A DNA stretch of 64,000 nucleotides from Roseinatronobacter domitianus. Its GTDB lineage: Bacteria > Pseudomonadota > Alphaproteobacteria > Rhodobacterales > Rhodobacteraceae. The notes under the pieces were generated by a model. It was not told where the DNA came from, ran no database searches, and saw only the letters and a program-made list of their open reading frames with translations. Below are positions 7,895 through 16,811 of this stretch, one piece after another; within the stretch, counting starts at the first letter, position 1; each line of letters starts with the position of its first letter. Both the position numbers and the translations under genes were made by a program. The stretch spans positions 17,959 to 81,958 of the forward strand of contig NZ_JALZWP010000001.1 of assembly GCF_023336755.1 (NCBI RefSeq). The letters run 5' to 3'.

Positions 7895-8542
7895 ATGCAG
7901 GTTGGTCTCGAACAGAGTAGCAAAACTCCCAAGAAGAGGGTGCTTCTGGTAGACGATCATTCGCTCGTTGCCGAAACGATTTCGCTGGCCCTGTCCGCGA
8001 ATAACGAGAGCATGACTCTCGAAACCGCATCCTCTACCGAAGAGGCAGTCGATCTCATTAATCAAGGTGGGCGCTTCGATGTCATCCTCCTCGATTACGA
8101 TCTTCCGGGCGAACGTGGTCTTAATGGTTTGCAAAAGCTGATCGCCGTCAACGATGGTGGCGTGGCTTTGTTTTCCGGGGTCGCAGGGCATGGCGTGATG
8201 GAACGCGCGTTGGAGATGGGGGCCGCTGGCTTTGTGCCGAAAACGCTGCCCCTGAAGACCCTGAAACATGCGATCAATTTCATCGCCGATGGTGAAGTTT
8301 TTGTTCCGGCAGCAATCACCGCGTCGTATTTTTCGCCGCCAACGAACGAGCTGGGACTTAAACCGCGCGAAGTGATGGTGTTAGGCTATCTTGCCGAAGG
8401 GCTGGCTAACAAAGAAATTGGCCTAAAGCTGGATCTTGCGGAGAGCATTGTGAAGTTCGACGTGAAGTCGATCTGCCGCAAGCTCGATGTAAAAAACCGC
8501 ACTCAAGCAGTTATAGAAGCGCGGCGCCTCAGGCTGGTCTGA
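7895..8542 (+). CDS. NarL/LuxR-type response regulator
   Basis: This 215-residue protein has an N-terminal receiver (acidic pair Asp20-Asp21 in LLVDDHSL, phospho-acceptor Asp67 in VILLDYDLPGE, lysine in FVPKTLPLKT) and a C-terminal LuxR-type helix-turn-helix from about residue 150 (LKPREVMVLGYLAEGLANKE). When phosphorylated it should bind DNA and control transcription. The ATG at 7895 is preceded by GAGGAAAAAG; an upstream in-frame TTG at 7883 overlaps that ribosome site and is less likely. It sits 77 bp before the hybrid kinase on the same strand, the probable partner. The target genes are unknown. Confidence 0.9.
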   Translation: MQVGLEQSSKTPKKRVLLVDDHSLVAETISLALSANNESMTLETASSTEEAVDLINQGGRFDVILLDYDLPGERGLNGLQKLIAVNDGGVALFSGVAGHGVMERALEMGAAGFVPKTLPLKTLKHAINFIADGEVFVPAAITASYFSPPTNELGLKPREVMVLGYLAEGLANKEIGLKLDLAESIVKFDVKSICRKLDVKNRTQAVIEARRLRLV

Positions 8543-8619
8543 CAGGGGGGTGTGTGCTATAGGTTCTATATAAGGGTGTCCGGCCGTTATTTGCGGCGGG
8601 CCAGCTGAATGGGATCATA

Positions 8620-11571
8620 ATGAGTGAAGAAGCGTCATCCGGGTTTTCGCTTGCCAAAGGCACACACCAGAGCGGTGAAATCGTACTATATGCCGTTCCC
8701 GATAATGAGGACCGAAGCCCAGCAGCTTTCGAGCGCCTTTATAATTGGCAGAGCGAAATCCTGCAACTGAACACAGAGTTGCTAAGTACGCACGGCCCGG
8801 CATTAGATGGTGTCATTGACAAGGCGCTTGCCAAGGCCGGGGCGCTCACGTCATCCGATCGGACATATGTGTTTTGTATTCGTCCGCCGGACAAGCTGGA
8901 CAATACGCATGAATGGTCGGCATCGGGTATCGAGCCGATGATCGGAATGCTTCAGGACTTGCCCATAGAGATCATGGATGAATGGGTCCCGGCGTTTCAG
9001 AACGGCGATTTTGTCTACATTCCGTCCGTCGCGGATATGCCGCGAGAATCGGAACTTCGTGAAACCCTGGCAGCGCAGGAGATTCAATCCCTGCTTGCGA
9101 TGCCAATGTTTCGTGACAAAACGCTGGTCGGATTTGTTGGGTATGATGCGGTTCGGTCCAAGCGATCCTACACTTTGGCAGAAATCAAGTTGCTGGAATC
9201 CCTTGCCAACACGATCAGCATTGCGTTGGGGTATCGCGAAGCGGAAACGCTCAGCAGAAAGGTAATGGCCGAGGTTGAACAGCAAAGAGACAGGATGGCA
9301 GCTGTCTTGTCGGCGCTTCCCGATCTTATGCTGGAAACAGACGCGGCCGGGCGTTTCGTCGGATACCACGTCGGTTTTGGTGCGCGCCCGATCATTCCAT
9401 CCGAAACTTTCTTGGGTCGGTTGATCGAAGACGTCCTGCCGCCAGACGTGGCCGCAACATCACGCGCTATGATGGATGACCTGTGCCAAGGCAGAGCTAA
9501 ACCGCCCCGGATTGTGGCGATGACACTGGATGGCGAGACACATTGGTACATGGTTTCGGCGGGTTTGAAAGCCGTAAGCACCGATGAGGCGGGTTTCGTA
9601 TTTCTGATCCGGGACGTGACCGAACAGCACCGAGGGATGATCGAGTTGCGCCGACTGGGCCAGATCGCCCGCCTGACCTCGAACCCCGTGGTCGTAACCG
9701 ATTCCGAAAGGCGGATCACCTGGGTCAACCCGGCCTTTGAGAACCTGACGGGCTGGACTTTGGATCAATTGCGCGGCCTCAACTCGGCAGAGGCGTTGCG
9801 CGATTATAGCGATGGCAATGATGGTGCTTTCGCGCTTGTTGACACAGAGATGAAAAACAATGAGCCGGTGCGCGCGGAAATCCCCTATCTTACGCGTTCC
9901 GGGGAAAGCTACTGGGCCAGCACCGATATCCAACCGCTCTTTGATACCGATGGCGAGTTGGAAGGGTTCCTTGCGGTCCAGACCGATATTACGCGCATTA
10001 TGCAGCAGCATAAAGACGCACTGGAACTCCAGTTGGCGGCGATCGATTCTGCAAATGACAGTATCTCGATCTTAAATCCAGACGGGCGCTACAGCTACAT
10101 GAACCCTGCCCATCACCGGATGTTTGGCATCCCCGAGGATGTCGACAAGAGCACGCTTGACTGGAGAGACCTGCTTCCGCCGGCTGACCGTGAGTATATC
10201 AATTCCGTCGGCTTTGTGGATTTGACGACCTACAGAAGCTGGCAGGGCGAATTGAAGGGCCAGCGCACAGACGGGTCTACGTTCGATATGGAAGCGACCC
10301 TTAGTTTGACGCCCCGCAACGAACTTGTTTGCGTCATGCGCGATATAACCCGCCGAAAGCAAATAGAGGCCGAGCGCAACCTGCTGCGCGATGACTTGCA
10401 ACTGGCAGAGCGCCGTGAAGCCATGGCGCAGGTGGCGTCGGCCATCGCTCATGACCTCAACAACCTCGTGGCCGTCGTTGCTGGCACAGTAACGCTTATG
10501 GAAGGTAGCAAACAGCTTGATCCCAGCGCGCGGTCCGACCTACGGCGCATAAACAGGGCTACGGCGGCGATGGAAGATCTTGTTGCCCGGCTGGGACAGC
10601 TGGAGCGCAAAAGCTCCACCCGCGAAGCCCTCGACATGGGCGAGGCTATGATAGACGTGGTGTCCCTTATTGAAACCAAGGTCGGGAATTCCTGTCGGCT
10701 TCACACCAAGCTGTCTTCTGGAAATCGCAAAGTCATGGCCAATCGCACCGAGGTGATGCAGGCTCTTTTCAACCTGACCTTGAACGCCTGCGAGGCCAGA
10801 AACGAAGCACCGACAGAGGTGGTTCTGTCTTTGCTGGGCGAACAGGGCCAGATCCCAACACGCGACCCCGATGTTGGCTATTTTTCAGAAAACGAAAGCT
10901 ATGTCGTGTTTCAGGTTGCAGACAACGGCACCGGCGTGCCCGACGACATCCGGTCGCGTCTGTTTGAACGTTATATGACAACCAAAGGCCAAAAGGGGAC
11001 CGGTCTGGGATTGCCCATCGTCGCGACGATCGTTGCCGACAACAATGCAGCGCTTTGGTTTGATACCGCTGAAGGGCAGGGGACGGCCGTCACCATTGCC
11101 TGGCCGACACAGAACACCGCGGCCCGATCAGCGCCGATGCCGTCAATGTTGCCGCCAGAGGGCCGATTGGCCGGCTGCAATGTGCTGGTCGTTGACGACA
11201 ACATAGATTTCACCGAAATCCTGAGTGGCATTATCGAAGCCGAGGGCGGTGTCGCCATCGCAACTGCGGACCCCCGCGAGGCCGTTGAGCTTGTGCGCGA
11301 AGAGCCATCCCTCTGGTCTGTCATCGTAACCGATTACGACATGCCAGAAGTGAACGGTTTCCAATTGGCGAAATCAGTGCAAACCATTGACCCTGCGCTG
11401 CCTTGTATCCTGATAACTGCGCAGCCCGGCCTGTATCCACAGGAACGCGCGTTATTCCACTCAATACATGGCAAACCGTTGGACCAAGGTGCTTTTCTGG
11501 CCAACATCGAAGCCTCTTATACCACCAGAAGGCAGGCCGTGCCTGCACAACCCAGCGATGAGCGCAAATGA
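8620..11571 (+). CDS. Hybrid sensor histidine kinase (GAF-PAS-PAS-PAS-HisKA-HATPase-REC)
   Basis: This 983-residue protein has no membrane segment, so it probably senses in the cytoplasm. Domains in order are a GAF-like region (about 45-210), a short linker helix, three PAS-like regions (about 225-330, 340-455 and 465-585), a phospho-accepting His611 in AIAHDLNN, an ATPase domain with NLTLNACEA, DNGTGVP and GTGLGLP, and a C-terminal receiver with Asp905 in VTDYDMPE. The PAS regions keep the DITR-type ends that lead into coiled coils. The usual relay would pass phosphate from the kinase to its receiver and then via an Hpt protein. No intact Hpt gene is nearby, only the remnant at 357-710. Confidence 0.92.
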   Translation: MSEEASSGFSLAKGTHQSGEIVLYAVPDNEDRSPAAFERLYNWQSEILQLNTELLSTHGPALDGVIDKALAKAGALTSSDRTYVFCIRPPDKLDNTHEWSASGIEPMIGMLQDLPIEIMDEWVPAFQNGDFVYIPSVADMPRESELRETLAAQEIQSLLAMPMFRDKTLVGFVGYDAVRSKRSYTLAEIKLLESLANTISIALGYREAETLSRKVMAEVEQQRDRMAAVLSALPDLMLETDAAGRFVGYHVGFGARPIIPSETFLGRLIEDVLPPDVAATSRAMMDDLCQGRAKPPRIVAMTLDGETHWYMVSAGLKAVSTDEAGFVFLIRDVTEQHRGMIELRRLGQIARLTSNPVVVTDSERRITWVNPAFENLTGWTLDQLRGLNSAEALRDYSDGNDGAFALVDTEMKNNEPVRAEIPYLTRSGESYWASTDIQPLFDTDGELEGFLAVQTDITRIMQQHKDALELQLAAIDSANDSISILNPDGRYSYMNPAHHRMFGIPEDVDKSTLDWRDLLPPADREYINSVGFVDLTTYRSWQGELKGQRTDGSTFDMEATLSLTPRNELVCVMRDITRRKQIEAERNLLRDDLQLAERREAMAQVASAIAHDLNNLVAVVAGTVTLMEGSKQLDPSARSDLRRINRATAAMEDLVARLGQLERKSSTREALDMGEAMIDVVSLIETKVGNSCRLHTKLSSGNRKVMANRTEVMQALFNLTLNACEARNEAPTEVVLSLLGEQGQIPTRDPDVGYFSENESYVVFQVADNGTGVPDDIRSRLFERYMTTKGQKGTGLGLPIVATIVADNNAALWFDTAEGQGTAVTIAWPTQNTAARSAPMPSMLPPEGRLAGCNVLVVDDNIDFTEILSGIIEAEGGVAIATADPREAVELVREEPSLWSVIVTDYDMPEVNGFQLAKSVQTIDPALPCILITAQPGLYPQERALFHSIHGKPLDQGAFLANIEASYTTRRQAVPAQPSDERK

Positions 11572-11820
11572 CGTGGCGGGGAGAGGACCAGAGCGGGCTA
11601 TGGCAACTGTCTTGCCCGACGTCTTGAGTGTCTTCTTGAACGCCGGTTTGCCAAATATGTGGTTCACGTCAGCCGGGATCGTGACTTTCACCGATCATAT
11701 TCGACATTGCTTTATGAGCTAGTTTGACACAGCTCCACGATCCGGCTTGCCCCTAGATTCATACCTGGACTTGGGTCGTGAAGGCAAACAAAACGAATAT
11801 GTAATACCATAAGGGAGAAG
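11572..11820. other. Gene-free gap before tRNA-Glu
   Basis: I see no gene, promoter motif or terminator with a T-tract in these 249 bases. The 3' end of tRNA-Glu faces this gap. I found no obvious copy of the tRNA 3' end to the left that would mark an integrated element. Confidence 0.4.
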
Positions 11821-11895
11821 TGGCAGCCCGTAGGGGAATCGAACCCCTCTTTCCAGGTTGAAAACCTGGCGTCCTAACCGATAGACGAACGGGCC
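11821..11895 (-). tRNA. tRNA-Glu (anticodon TTC)
   Basis: On the minus strand the sequence starts GGCCCGT and its acceptor arm closes with ACGGGCT plus G and encoded CCA. The anticodon arm CCAGGTTTTCAACCTGG carries TTC, and the T arm has GTTCGATTC. The length of 75 includes CCA. It is transcribed leftwards, so its 3' end borders the accessory region 1-11820. Confidence 0.95.
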
Positions 11896-11984
11896 ACTCT
11901 GTTGTGAGGCGGTGTTTAGTCAAAGCGAATGGGCTGCGCAAGAGGGGATCGCGTGAAAAGTGGTGCTTTGTGACAGGAAAATTT

Positions 11985-13748
11985 TTAGCCTGTGTCACGG
12001 GGTATTGCCGCGTCCTCGAGGCGGAGTTGCGGGGTCTGGCGCCCGCCCCAGAAATTGATTTCAACCTGCCCGGCGAGGTGCAAGTTTCTGCCCTGACGGG
12101 CAGCTATCAGCGGGCCAAGCGGGCTGTCGAAAGCCCCAAAGCAGATTACATCCAGCCGCGTGCCGTCGCCTCCGTTGCACCGAAAGCGCAGATGGGTGTC
12201 CCCCATGCGGCGCGGGTTTTCGATGCGCATGTTGGCCAGCGCGAAGCGCGGGGCAGGGGCGCTGGCTCCGAACGGGCCGGCGGCTTCTAACTGAGCGACA
12301 AGTTCCGGCGTGACGGCTCCGGGCATCAGCGCGCCATCCAGCCGCAGGCTGCGTGGACCTTCATTGCCGGCACCCTGTTGCGCCAAAAGCTCTGCAAGCC
12401 GGTCCATCGCGGCCTCTAGCCCATCGCGCGCCACGGTCAGCCCGGCTGCCATTTTGTGACCGCCGCCCGCCAGCAGCAGGCCTTCGCGCACCAGTCGGTG
12501 TATCGCTGCTCCAAGGTCGACACCGGGCACCGAACGGCCAGAGCCCTTGCCGATCTCGCCCTCCAGCGCGATAACGACAGCGGGGCGGTTGGTCGCTTCT
12601 TTCAGGCGCGCGGCGGCAATTCCGATCACGCCGGGATGCCAGCCATCGCCTGCAGCCCAGGCCAGCGGGCTATCCGTGCCGCGTGTTTCGGCTTGCGCCA
12701 GGGCACTGGCCCGCACGGCGGCTTCAATCTCGCGGCGCTCGGTGTTCAGCAGGTCCAGTCTCGTGGCGAATGCGTCAGCTTCCGCCTCGTCGCGCGTGGC
12801 CAGCAACCGCGCGCCCATGTCGGCCCCCCCGATCCTGCCACCCGCGTTAATCCGCGGCCCGATAACATAGCCCAGATGATAGGCGCGCGGCGCGCTGTCC
12901 AGCCGCGCAATATCCGACAGCGTGCGCAAACCCGGACGGCTGCGGCTTGCCATGACCTTCAACCCCTGTCGAACGAATGCACGATTAACGCCCAGCAGTG
13001 GCGCGACATCGGCCACCGTAGCCAGCGCCACAAGGTCCAGAAGCGTCATGAGGTCCGGGCCTTGTATGCCTTGTCCGCGGCCTTGGCGGTTCGCTTCAAC
13101 CAGTAATAAAAACACCACCCCCGCCGCGCAGAGATGCCCCAGCCCGCCATCTTCGTCCTGCCGGTTGGGGTTCACGATGGCCAGAGCGGGCGGCAGAGTT
13201 TCCCCGCCCAAGTGATGGTCCAGAACGACCACATCCGCTTGTGTTGCAGCGGCCAATGCCTCATGTGCCATGGTGCCACAATCGACGCAGATGATCAGGT
13301 CGTGGTCATTGGCAAGCCTTGCCATGGCGGGGGCGTTTGGTCCGTAGCCTTCTGTCAGGCGGTCGGGCACGTAAAGCGTGGCACCACGGCCCAAGGCCGC
13401 CAGCCAGTCCAGCAGCAGCGCCGCCGAACAGGCCCCGTCCACATCATAATCGGCAAAAATTGCGATGCGTTCGCGCCCGGTCACAGCCTGCAGAATGCGC
13501 GTGGCGGCGCATTCCATCTCTTTCAGGCCACGCGGGTCCGGCAGTAGTGCGCGCAAAGACGGTGTCAGATAATCCTGTGCTGTCTCGGGCGCGACCTCGG
13601 CGCGGGCCAGAATGGCGCAGACGGCGGGCGGCAGGTTGGTCGCTTGCCAGATCGCCTCTGCCTGCCGGTCGCGCGCGACATCCGGGCCGACCCAGCGGCG
13701 CCCAAGCGCAGAGCTCTCGACCCCAAGAAAGGCGCGCGGTTCCGTCAT
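11985..13748 (-). CDS. recJ: Single-stranded-DNA-specific exonuclease RecJ
   Basis: This 587-residue protein matches RecJ, the 5'-3' single-strand exonuclease of recombination and mismatch repair. Motifs are FADYDVDGACSAALL (motif I), CVDCGTMAHEAL, VVLDHHLGG (the DHH motif) and GGGHKMAAGL (the DHHA1 motif), followed by a C-terminal OB-like part. These acidic and histidine residues bind the catalytic metal ions. The length is normal for alphaproteobacteria. Its ATG overlaps the stop of the upstream isochorismatase-family gene by four bases, so it is the last gene of a minus-strand operon with hom and glpX. Confidence 0.95.
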   Translation of the reverse strand: MTEPRAFLGVESSALGRRWVGPDVARDRQAEAIWQATNLPPAVCAILARAEVAPETAQDYLTPSLRALLPDPRGLKEMECAATRILQAVTGRERIAIFADYDVDGACSAALLLDWLAALGRGATLYVPDRLTEGYGPNAPAMARLANDHDLIICVDCGTMAHEALAAATQADVVVLDHHLGGETLPPALAIVNPNRQDEDGGLGHLCAAGVVFLLLVEANRQGRGQGIQGPDLMTLLDLVALATVADVAPLLGVNRAFVRQGLKVMASRSRPGLRTLSDIARLDSAPRAYHLGYVIGPRINAGGRIGGADMGARLLATRDEAEADAFATRLDLLNTERREIEAAVRASALAQAETRGTDSPLAWAAGDGWHPGVIGIAAARLKEATNRPAVVIALEGEIGKGSGRSVPGVDLGAAIHRLVREGLLLAGGGHKMAAGLTVARDGLEAAMDRLAELLAQQGAGNEGPRSLRLDGALMPGAVTPELVAQLEAAGPFGASAPAPRFALANMRIENPRRMGDTHLRFRCNGGDGTRLDVICFGAFDSPLGPLIAARQGRNLHLAGQVEINFWGGRQTPQLRLEDAAIPRDTG

Positions 13749-14305
13749 TGGGTCAATATATCCGTGACTGCGCGGGCGGTGACGAACTCGCCATGCAGAT
13801 GGCTGATCGCTGCGTTATGGATCGCATCTGGTGTCAGGTGCCTTTTGGAAGTGCCCTGCCAGCTTTCATCGGCATTGGCAGCAAAGGCGGCGCAGGCGTC
13901 ATGTGCCAAGATTACCCGAAACCCCAGATTCGCCGCCATGCGGCAGGTTGTGGACACGCAATGCGGTGTGGTCAGGCCCGCGATCACCAGATCGGTCACA
14001 TCTTGAGCGCGCAACGCTGCCTCTAGCCCGGTGCCGATAAAGGCCGCATTTACCGATTTCTCGACGCATGTTTCACCCTCCAGTGGTGCAAGCGCCGGCA
14101 TCCACGCGGTGCCGGTCCCGCTCAGCGGGCTGCCCGGCGTCTTGCTCAGATGGCGCACATGCACAACGGGCGCGCCAGTGGCGCGCCACGCCGTCAAAAG
14201 CCGCGCGGCCTTTGCCTCGGCGTCGGGGTTGTTGCGCGCGCCCCAGGCCGGGTCTTCGAACCCGACCTGAAAGTCAATCAAGACCAAAGCGCAATCCATC
14301 TTCAT
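13745..14305 (-). CDS. Isochorismatase-family cysteine hydrolase
   Basis: This 186-residue alpha/beta hydrolase has the family triad: Asp11 in LVLIDFQ, Lys83 in CVEKSVNAAF and Cys116 in GLTTPHCVSTT. The family splits amides or vinyl ethers (nicotinamidase, isochorismatase, ureidoacrylate hydrolases); the substrate here cannot be told from sequence. The first ATG (14305) lies inside a dispersed repeat element, and a second ATG two codons later (14299) is an equally possible start. The stop overlaps the recJ start. It lies downstream of glpX across a GC hairpin. Confidence 0.88.
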   Translation of the reverse strand: MKMDCALVLIDFQVGFEDPAWGARNNPDAEAKAARLLTAWRATGAPVVHVRHLSKTPGSPLSGTGTAWMPALAPLEGETCVEKSVNAAFIGTGLEAALRAQDVTDLVIAGLTTPHCVSTTCRMAANLGFRVILAHDACAAFAANADESWQGTSKRHLTPDAIHNAAISHLHGEFVTARAVTDILTQ

Positions 14306-14322
14306 CTTGCCTCAAATACTCC
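14301..14322 (-). repeat. Dispersed 3'-end element, copy C (conserved box)
   Basis: Read on the minus strand it is GGAGTATTTGAGGC followed by AAGATGAA, matching copies at 22848-22870, 38491-38512 and 56313-56335. It follows a GC hairpin pair (14331-14366) downstream of glpX and runs directly into the start of the isochorismatase-family gene. Confidence 0.7.
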
Positions 14323-14330
14323 GGGGGAGT

Positions 14331-14366
14331 CCGGCCCGGAACGGGCCGGGCGGGGGCAGCGCCCCC
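14331..14366 (-). terminator. GC-rich hairpin pair downstream of glpX
   Basis: Two stems are present: CCGGCCCG/CGGGCCGG (14331-14338 with 14342-14349) and GGGGGC/GCCCCC (14352-14357 with 14361-14366). There is no T-tract. Together with the conserved box at 14301-14322 they look like a terminator or RNA-stability element at the glpX 3' end. Confidence 0.5.
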
Positions 14367-14377
14367 CTGTGCCGCGC

Positions 14378-15340
14378 TTAAAGTGGCGAGCGATAGGTCA
14401 TCCGCCGCAGCGATCCGGTCTTGGAGCGCATCAGCAGCGTTTCGGTCGTCACCCAACCCGGTTCTGTCCGAATGCCCTGCACAATGGACCCATCCGTCAC
14501 GCCGGTTGCGGCAAAGATCACATCGCCTGTGACCATCTCGTCACGGGTATAGACCTTGTCCAAGTCTTCGATCCCGGCGCGGCGGGCGCGCGAGATTTCA
14601 TCGTTGTTGCGGAACAACAGCTTGCCATAAATCTGTCCGCCCATGCATTTCAGCGCGGATGCCGCCAGCACCCCCTCGGGCGCGCCACCCGACCCCATAT
14701 ACATGTCAATGCCGGTCAATTGCGCTTCGGCGCAATGGATCACACCAGCCACATCGCCATCCATGATAAGCCGGATCGCGGCGCCGGTGGAGCGGATATC
14801 GGCGATCATGTCTTCGTGGCGCGGGCGTTCCAACACGCAAACGGTGATGTCGGAGGCATCGCAGCCCTTGGCTTTGGCCAAAGCGCGCACGCGCTCGGAA
14901 GGGGACATGTCCATCGTCACCGTGTCGGGGGCAAAGCCGGGGCCGATGGCCAGCTTGTCCATATACACATCGGGCGCGTGCAGCATCGACCCGCGCGGGG
15001 CCATGGCGATCACGGTCAGCGCATTGGGGAAATCCTTGGCGGTCAGCGTGGTGCCTTCCAGCGGGTCCAGCGCGATATCGACCTCTGGGCCGGTGCCGGT
15101 GCCGACTTCCTCACCGATATACAGCATGGGCGCTTCGTCCCGCTCGCCTTCGCCGATGACAACGCGGCCCTTGATGTCGAGCATGTTCAACTGGGTGCGC
15201 ATCGCGTCGACGGCGGCCTGATCGGCGGCTTTTTCGTCGCCGCGCCCAACCAGTTTGGCAGAGGCCAAGGCGGCCGCTTCCGACACGCGGGCAAGGCCAA
15301 GCGAGAGCAATCGGTCCTGGAAATCGGAAATGGTGGTCAT
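14378..15340 (-). CDS. glpX: Class II fructose-1,6-bisphosphatase
   Basis: This 320-residue protein matches GlpX, which removes the 1-phosphate of fructose-1,6-bisphosphate (and in some relatives sedoheptulose bisphosphate) in gluconeogenesis or the Calvin cycle. Visible parts are the N-terminal ALASAKLVGRGDEKAADQAA, the metal-site VVIGEGERDEAPMLYIGEEV, and DIALDPLEGTTLTA with the DPLEGT signature. The start at 15340 gives the normal family length; a longer frame upstream has no ribosome site. It is 116 bp downstream of hom on the same strand, an arrangement common in Rhodobacteraceae. Confidence 0.95.
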   Translation of the reverse strand: MTTISDFQDRLLSLGLARVSEAAALASAKLVGRGDEKAADQAAVDAMRTQLNMLDIKGRVVIGEGERDEAPMLYIGEEVGTGTGPEVDIALDPLEGTTLTAKDFPNALTVIAMAPRGSMLHAPDVYMDKLAIGPGFAPDTVTMDMSPSERVRALAKAKGCDASDITVCVLERPRHEDMIADIRSTGAAIRLIMDGDVAGVIHCAEAQLTGIDMYMGSGGAPEGVLAASALKCMGGQIYGKLLFRNNDEISRARRAGIEDLDKVYTRDEMVTGDVIFAATGVTDGSIVQGIRTEPGWVTTETLLMRSKTGSLRRMTYRSPL

Positions 15341-15456
15341 GATGGTCGGTCCCTGACAAGATATTATTGTCAAAGCTCTAGCGGCTCTGGCCCCCAATCC
15401 ACAAGGGCTGGTGTGACTGGGTGCGCTAACAGCGACGTGCCTGCGACATATGGGAC

Positions 15457-16743
15457 TCAGTCCTCTTCGATGGCCAAAGCGACCGGGTCGCCCACCACGA
15501 CCCCGGTTTTCAGCGACAGGGCCACGGCATGGTCGATGGCGTCACGGGTGGTCTTGTGGGTGATGACCAAGACCGGCGCGCGGGTATCGGCATGGCCTTG
15601 CTGGCGCATCCGGTTGATCGACACGCCCGCATTGCCCAAGGCTTCGGCGACCTTGGCCAGCGCACCGGGTTTGTCCATCAGCGTCATGCGCAGGTAGAAG
15701 GGTTTCGAAGCGGTGGCACGGGCCGCGATGGGTTGTGCCAAAGTGGCGGCGGGTTGGCCGAACACCGGCAAACGAAGCCCGCGCGCAATGTCGATCACAT
15801 CGCCCATGACCGCGCTTGCGGTCGGGCCTTCGCCCGCGCCGGGGCCGCGCAGCACGATCTGTTCCACCGCGTCGCCTTCGATCACGACCATGTTTGTGCC
15901 GCCTTTTAGCTGCCCCAGAGGGCTGTCGGCAGGTACAAGGCAAGGCGTCATCGACTGTTCCAGCCCGCGCCCGGTCATCTGTGCGACGCCCAGCAGCTTG
16001 ATGCGCAGGCCCATATCTGCGGCAGCGCGGATATCCTCGATAGAGATTTTCTCGATCCCGCCCAACTCGATCGCGTCGAAATTGGGCTGCACGCCAAAGC
16101 CGATGGCCGCCAGCAGCGCCAGTTTATGTGCGGCGTCAATGCCGCCCACGTCCAGCGTGGGATCGGCTTCCAGATAGCCGAGCTGGTTGGCTTCTTCGAA
16201 CACGGTGTCATAGGGCAGGCCCGCGTCTTCCATCCGGGTCAGGATGTAATTGCAGGTTCCGTTCATCACGCCCTTGATGCGGGTGATCTTGTTGCCTGCC
16301 AGCCCTTCCATCAGCGATTTGATGACCGGGATGCCGCCCGCGACCGCTGCCTCGAACCGCAGGGCCACGCCCTTGGCTTCGGCGGCTTCGGCCAGTGCTT
16401 GCCCGTGCAGCGCCAGAAGTGCCTTGTTCGCGCTGACAATGTCTTTGCCCGCTGCAATGGCCGCTTCTGTCAGCGCCTTGGCGGGCCCATTCTCGCCGCC
16501 CATCAACTCGACCACGACATCCACATCGTCGCGCCGGGCCAGCGCAACAGGGTCATCTTCCCAAGCATAGTCCGAGATATCGACGCCACGATTGCGCGAG
16601 CGTGAGCGGGCGCAAACGGCGGAAATGACAATGGGACGGCCGGCGCGCGCCTCTATCAGCGCGGCATTGTTCTGGACCAGTTTCACAAGCCCGGTGCCGA
16701 CCGTGCCAAGCCCGGCAATTCCAAGGCGCAAGGGGTGGGTCAT
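15457..16743 (-). CDS. hom: Homoserine dehydrogenase
   Basis: This 428-residue protein catalyses the NAD(P)H reduction of aspartate semialdehyde to homoserine on the route to threonine, methionine and isoleucine. The N-terminus has the nucleotide-binding loop LGIAGLGTVGTGLV. The catalytic domain includes GVMNGTCNYILTRM and GYLEADPTLDVGGIDAAHKL, and the C-terminus is an ACT domain (MTLMDKPGALAKVAEAL) for feedback control, probably by threonine. GGAGTGCCAGAC precedes the chosen ATG. It shares the substrate aspartate semialdehyde with the carboxyspermidine pathway encoded nearby on the other strand. Confidence 0.96.
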   Translation of the reverse strand: MTHPLRLGIAGLGTVGTGLVKLVQNNAALIEARAGRPIVISAVCARSRSRNRGVDISDYAWEDDPVALARRDDVDVVVELMGGENGPAKALTEAAIAAGKDIVSANKALLALHGQALAEAAEAKGVALRFEAAVAGGIPVIKSLMEGLAGNKITRIKGVMNGTCNYILTRMEDAGLPYDTVFEEANQLGYLEADPTLDVGGIDAAHKLALLAAIGFGVQPNFDAIELGGIEKISIEDIRAAADMGLRIKLLGVAQMTGRGLEQSMTPCLVPADSPLGQLKGGTNMVVIEGDAVEQIVLRGPGAGEGPTASAVMGDVIDIARGLRLPVFGQPAATLAQPIAARATASKPFYLRMTLMDKPGALAKVAEALGNAGVSINRMRQQGHADTRAPVLVITHKTTRDAIDHAVALSLKTGVVVGDPVALAIEED

Positions 16744-16811
16744 GTCTGGCACTCCGTTCAGGCTGGCGGTTTCGCGCCTGTTAGCCGCTTGGGACGAGGC
16801 TTGCAACGCGC

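Noticed and set aside
14150-15697. 515-codon plus-strand frame opposite glpX and hom
   Set aside because: It is antisense to two well-recognised enzymes, with a His/Gly/Arg-rich composition characteristic of shadow frames.
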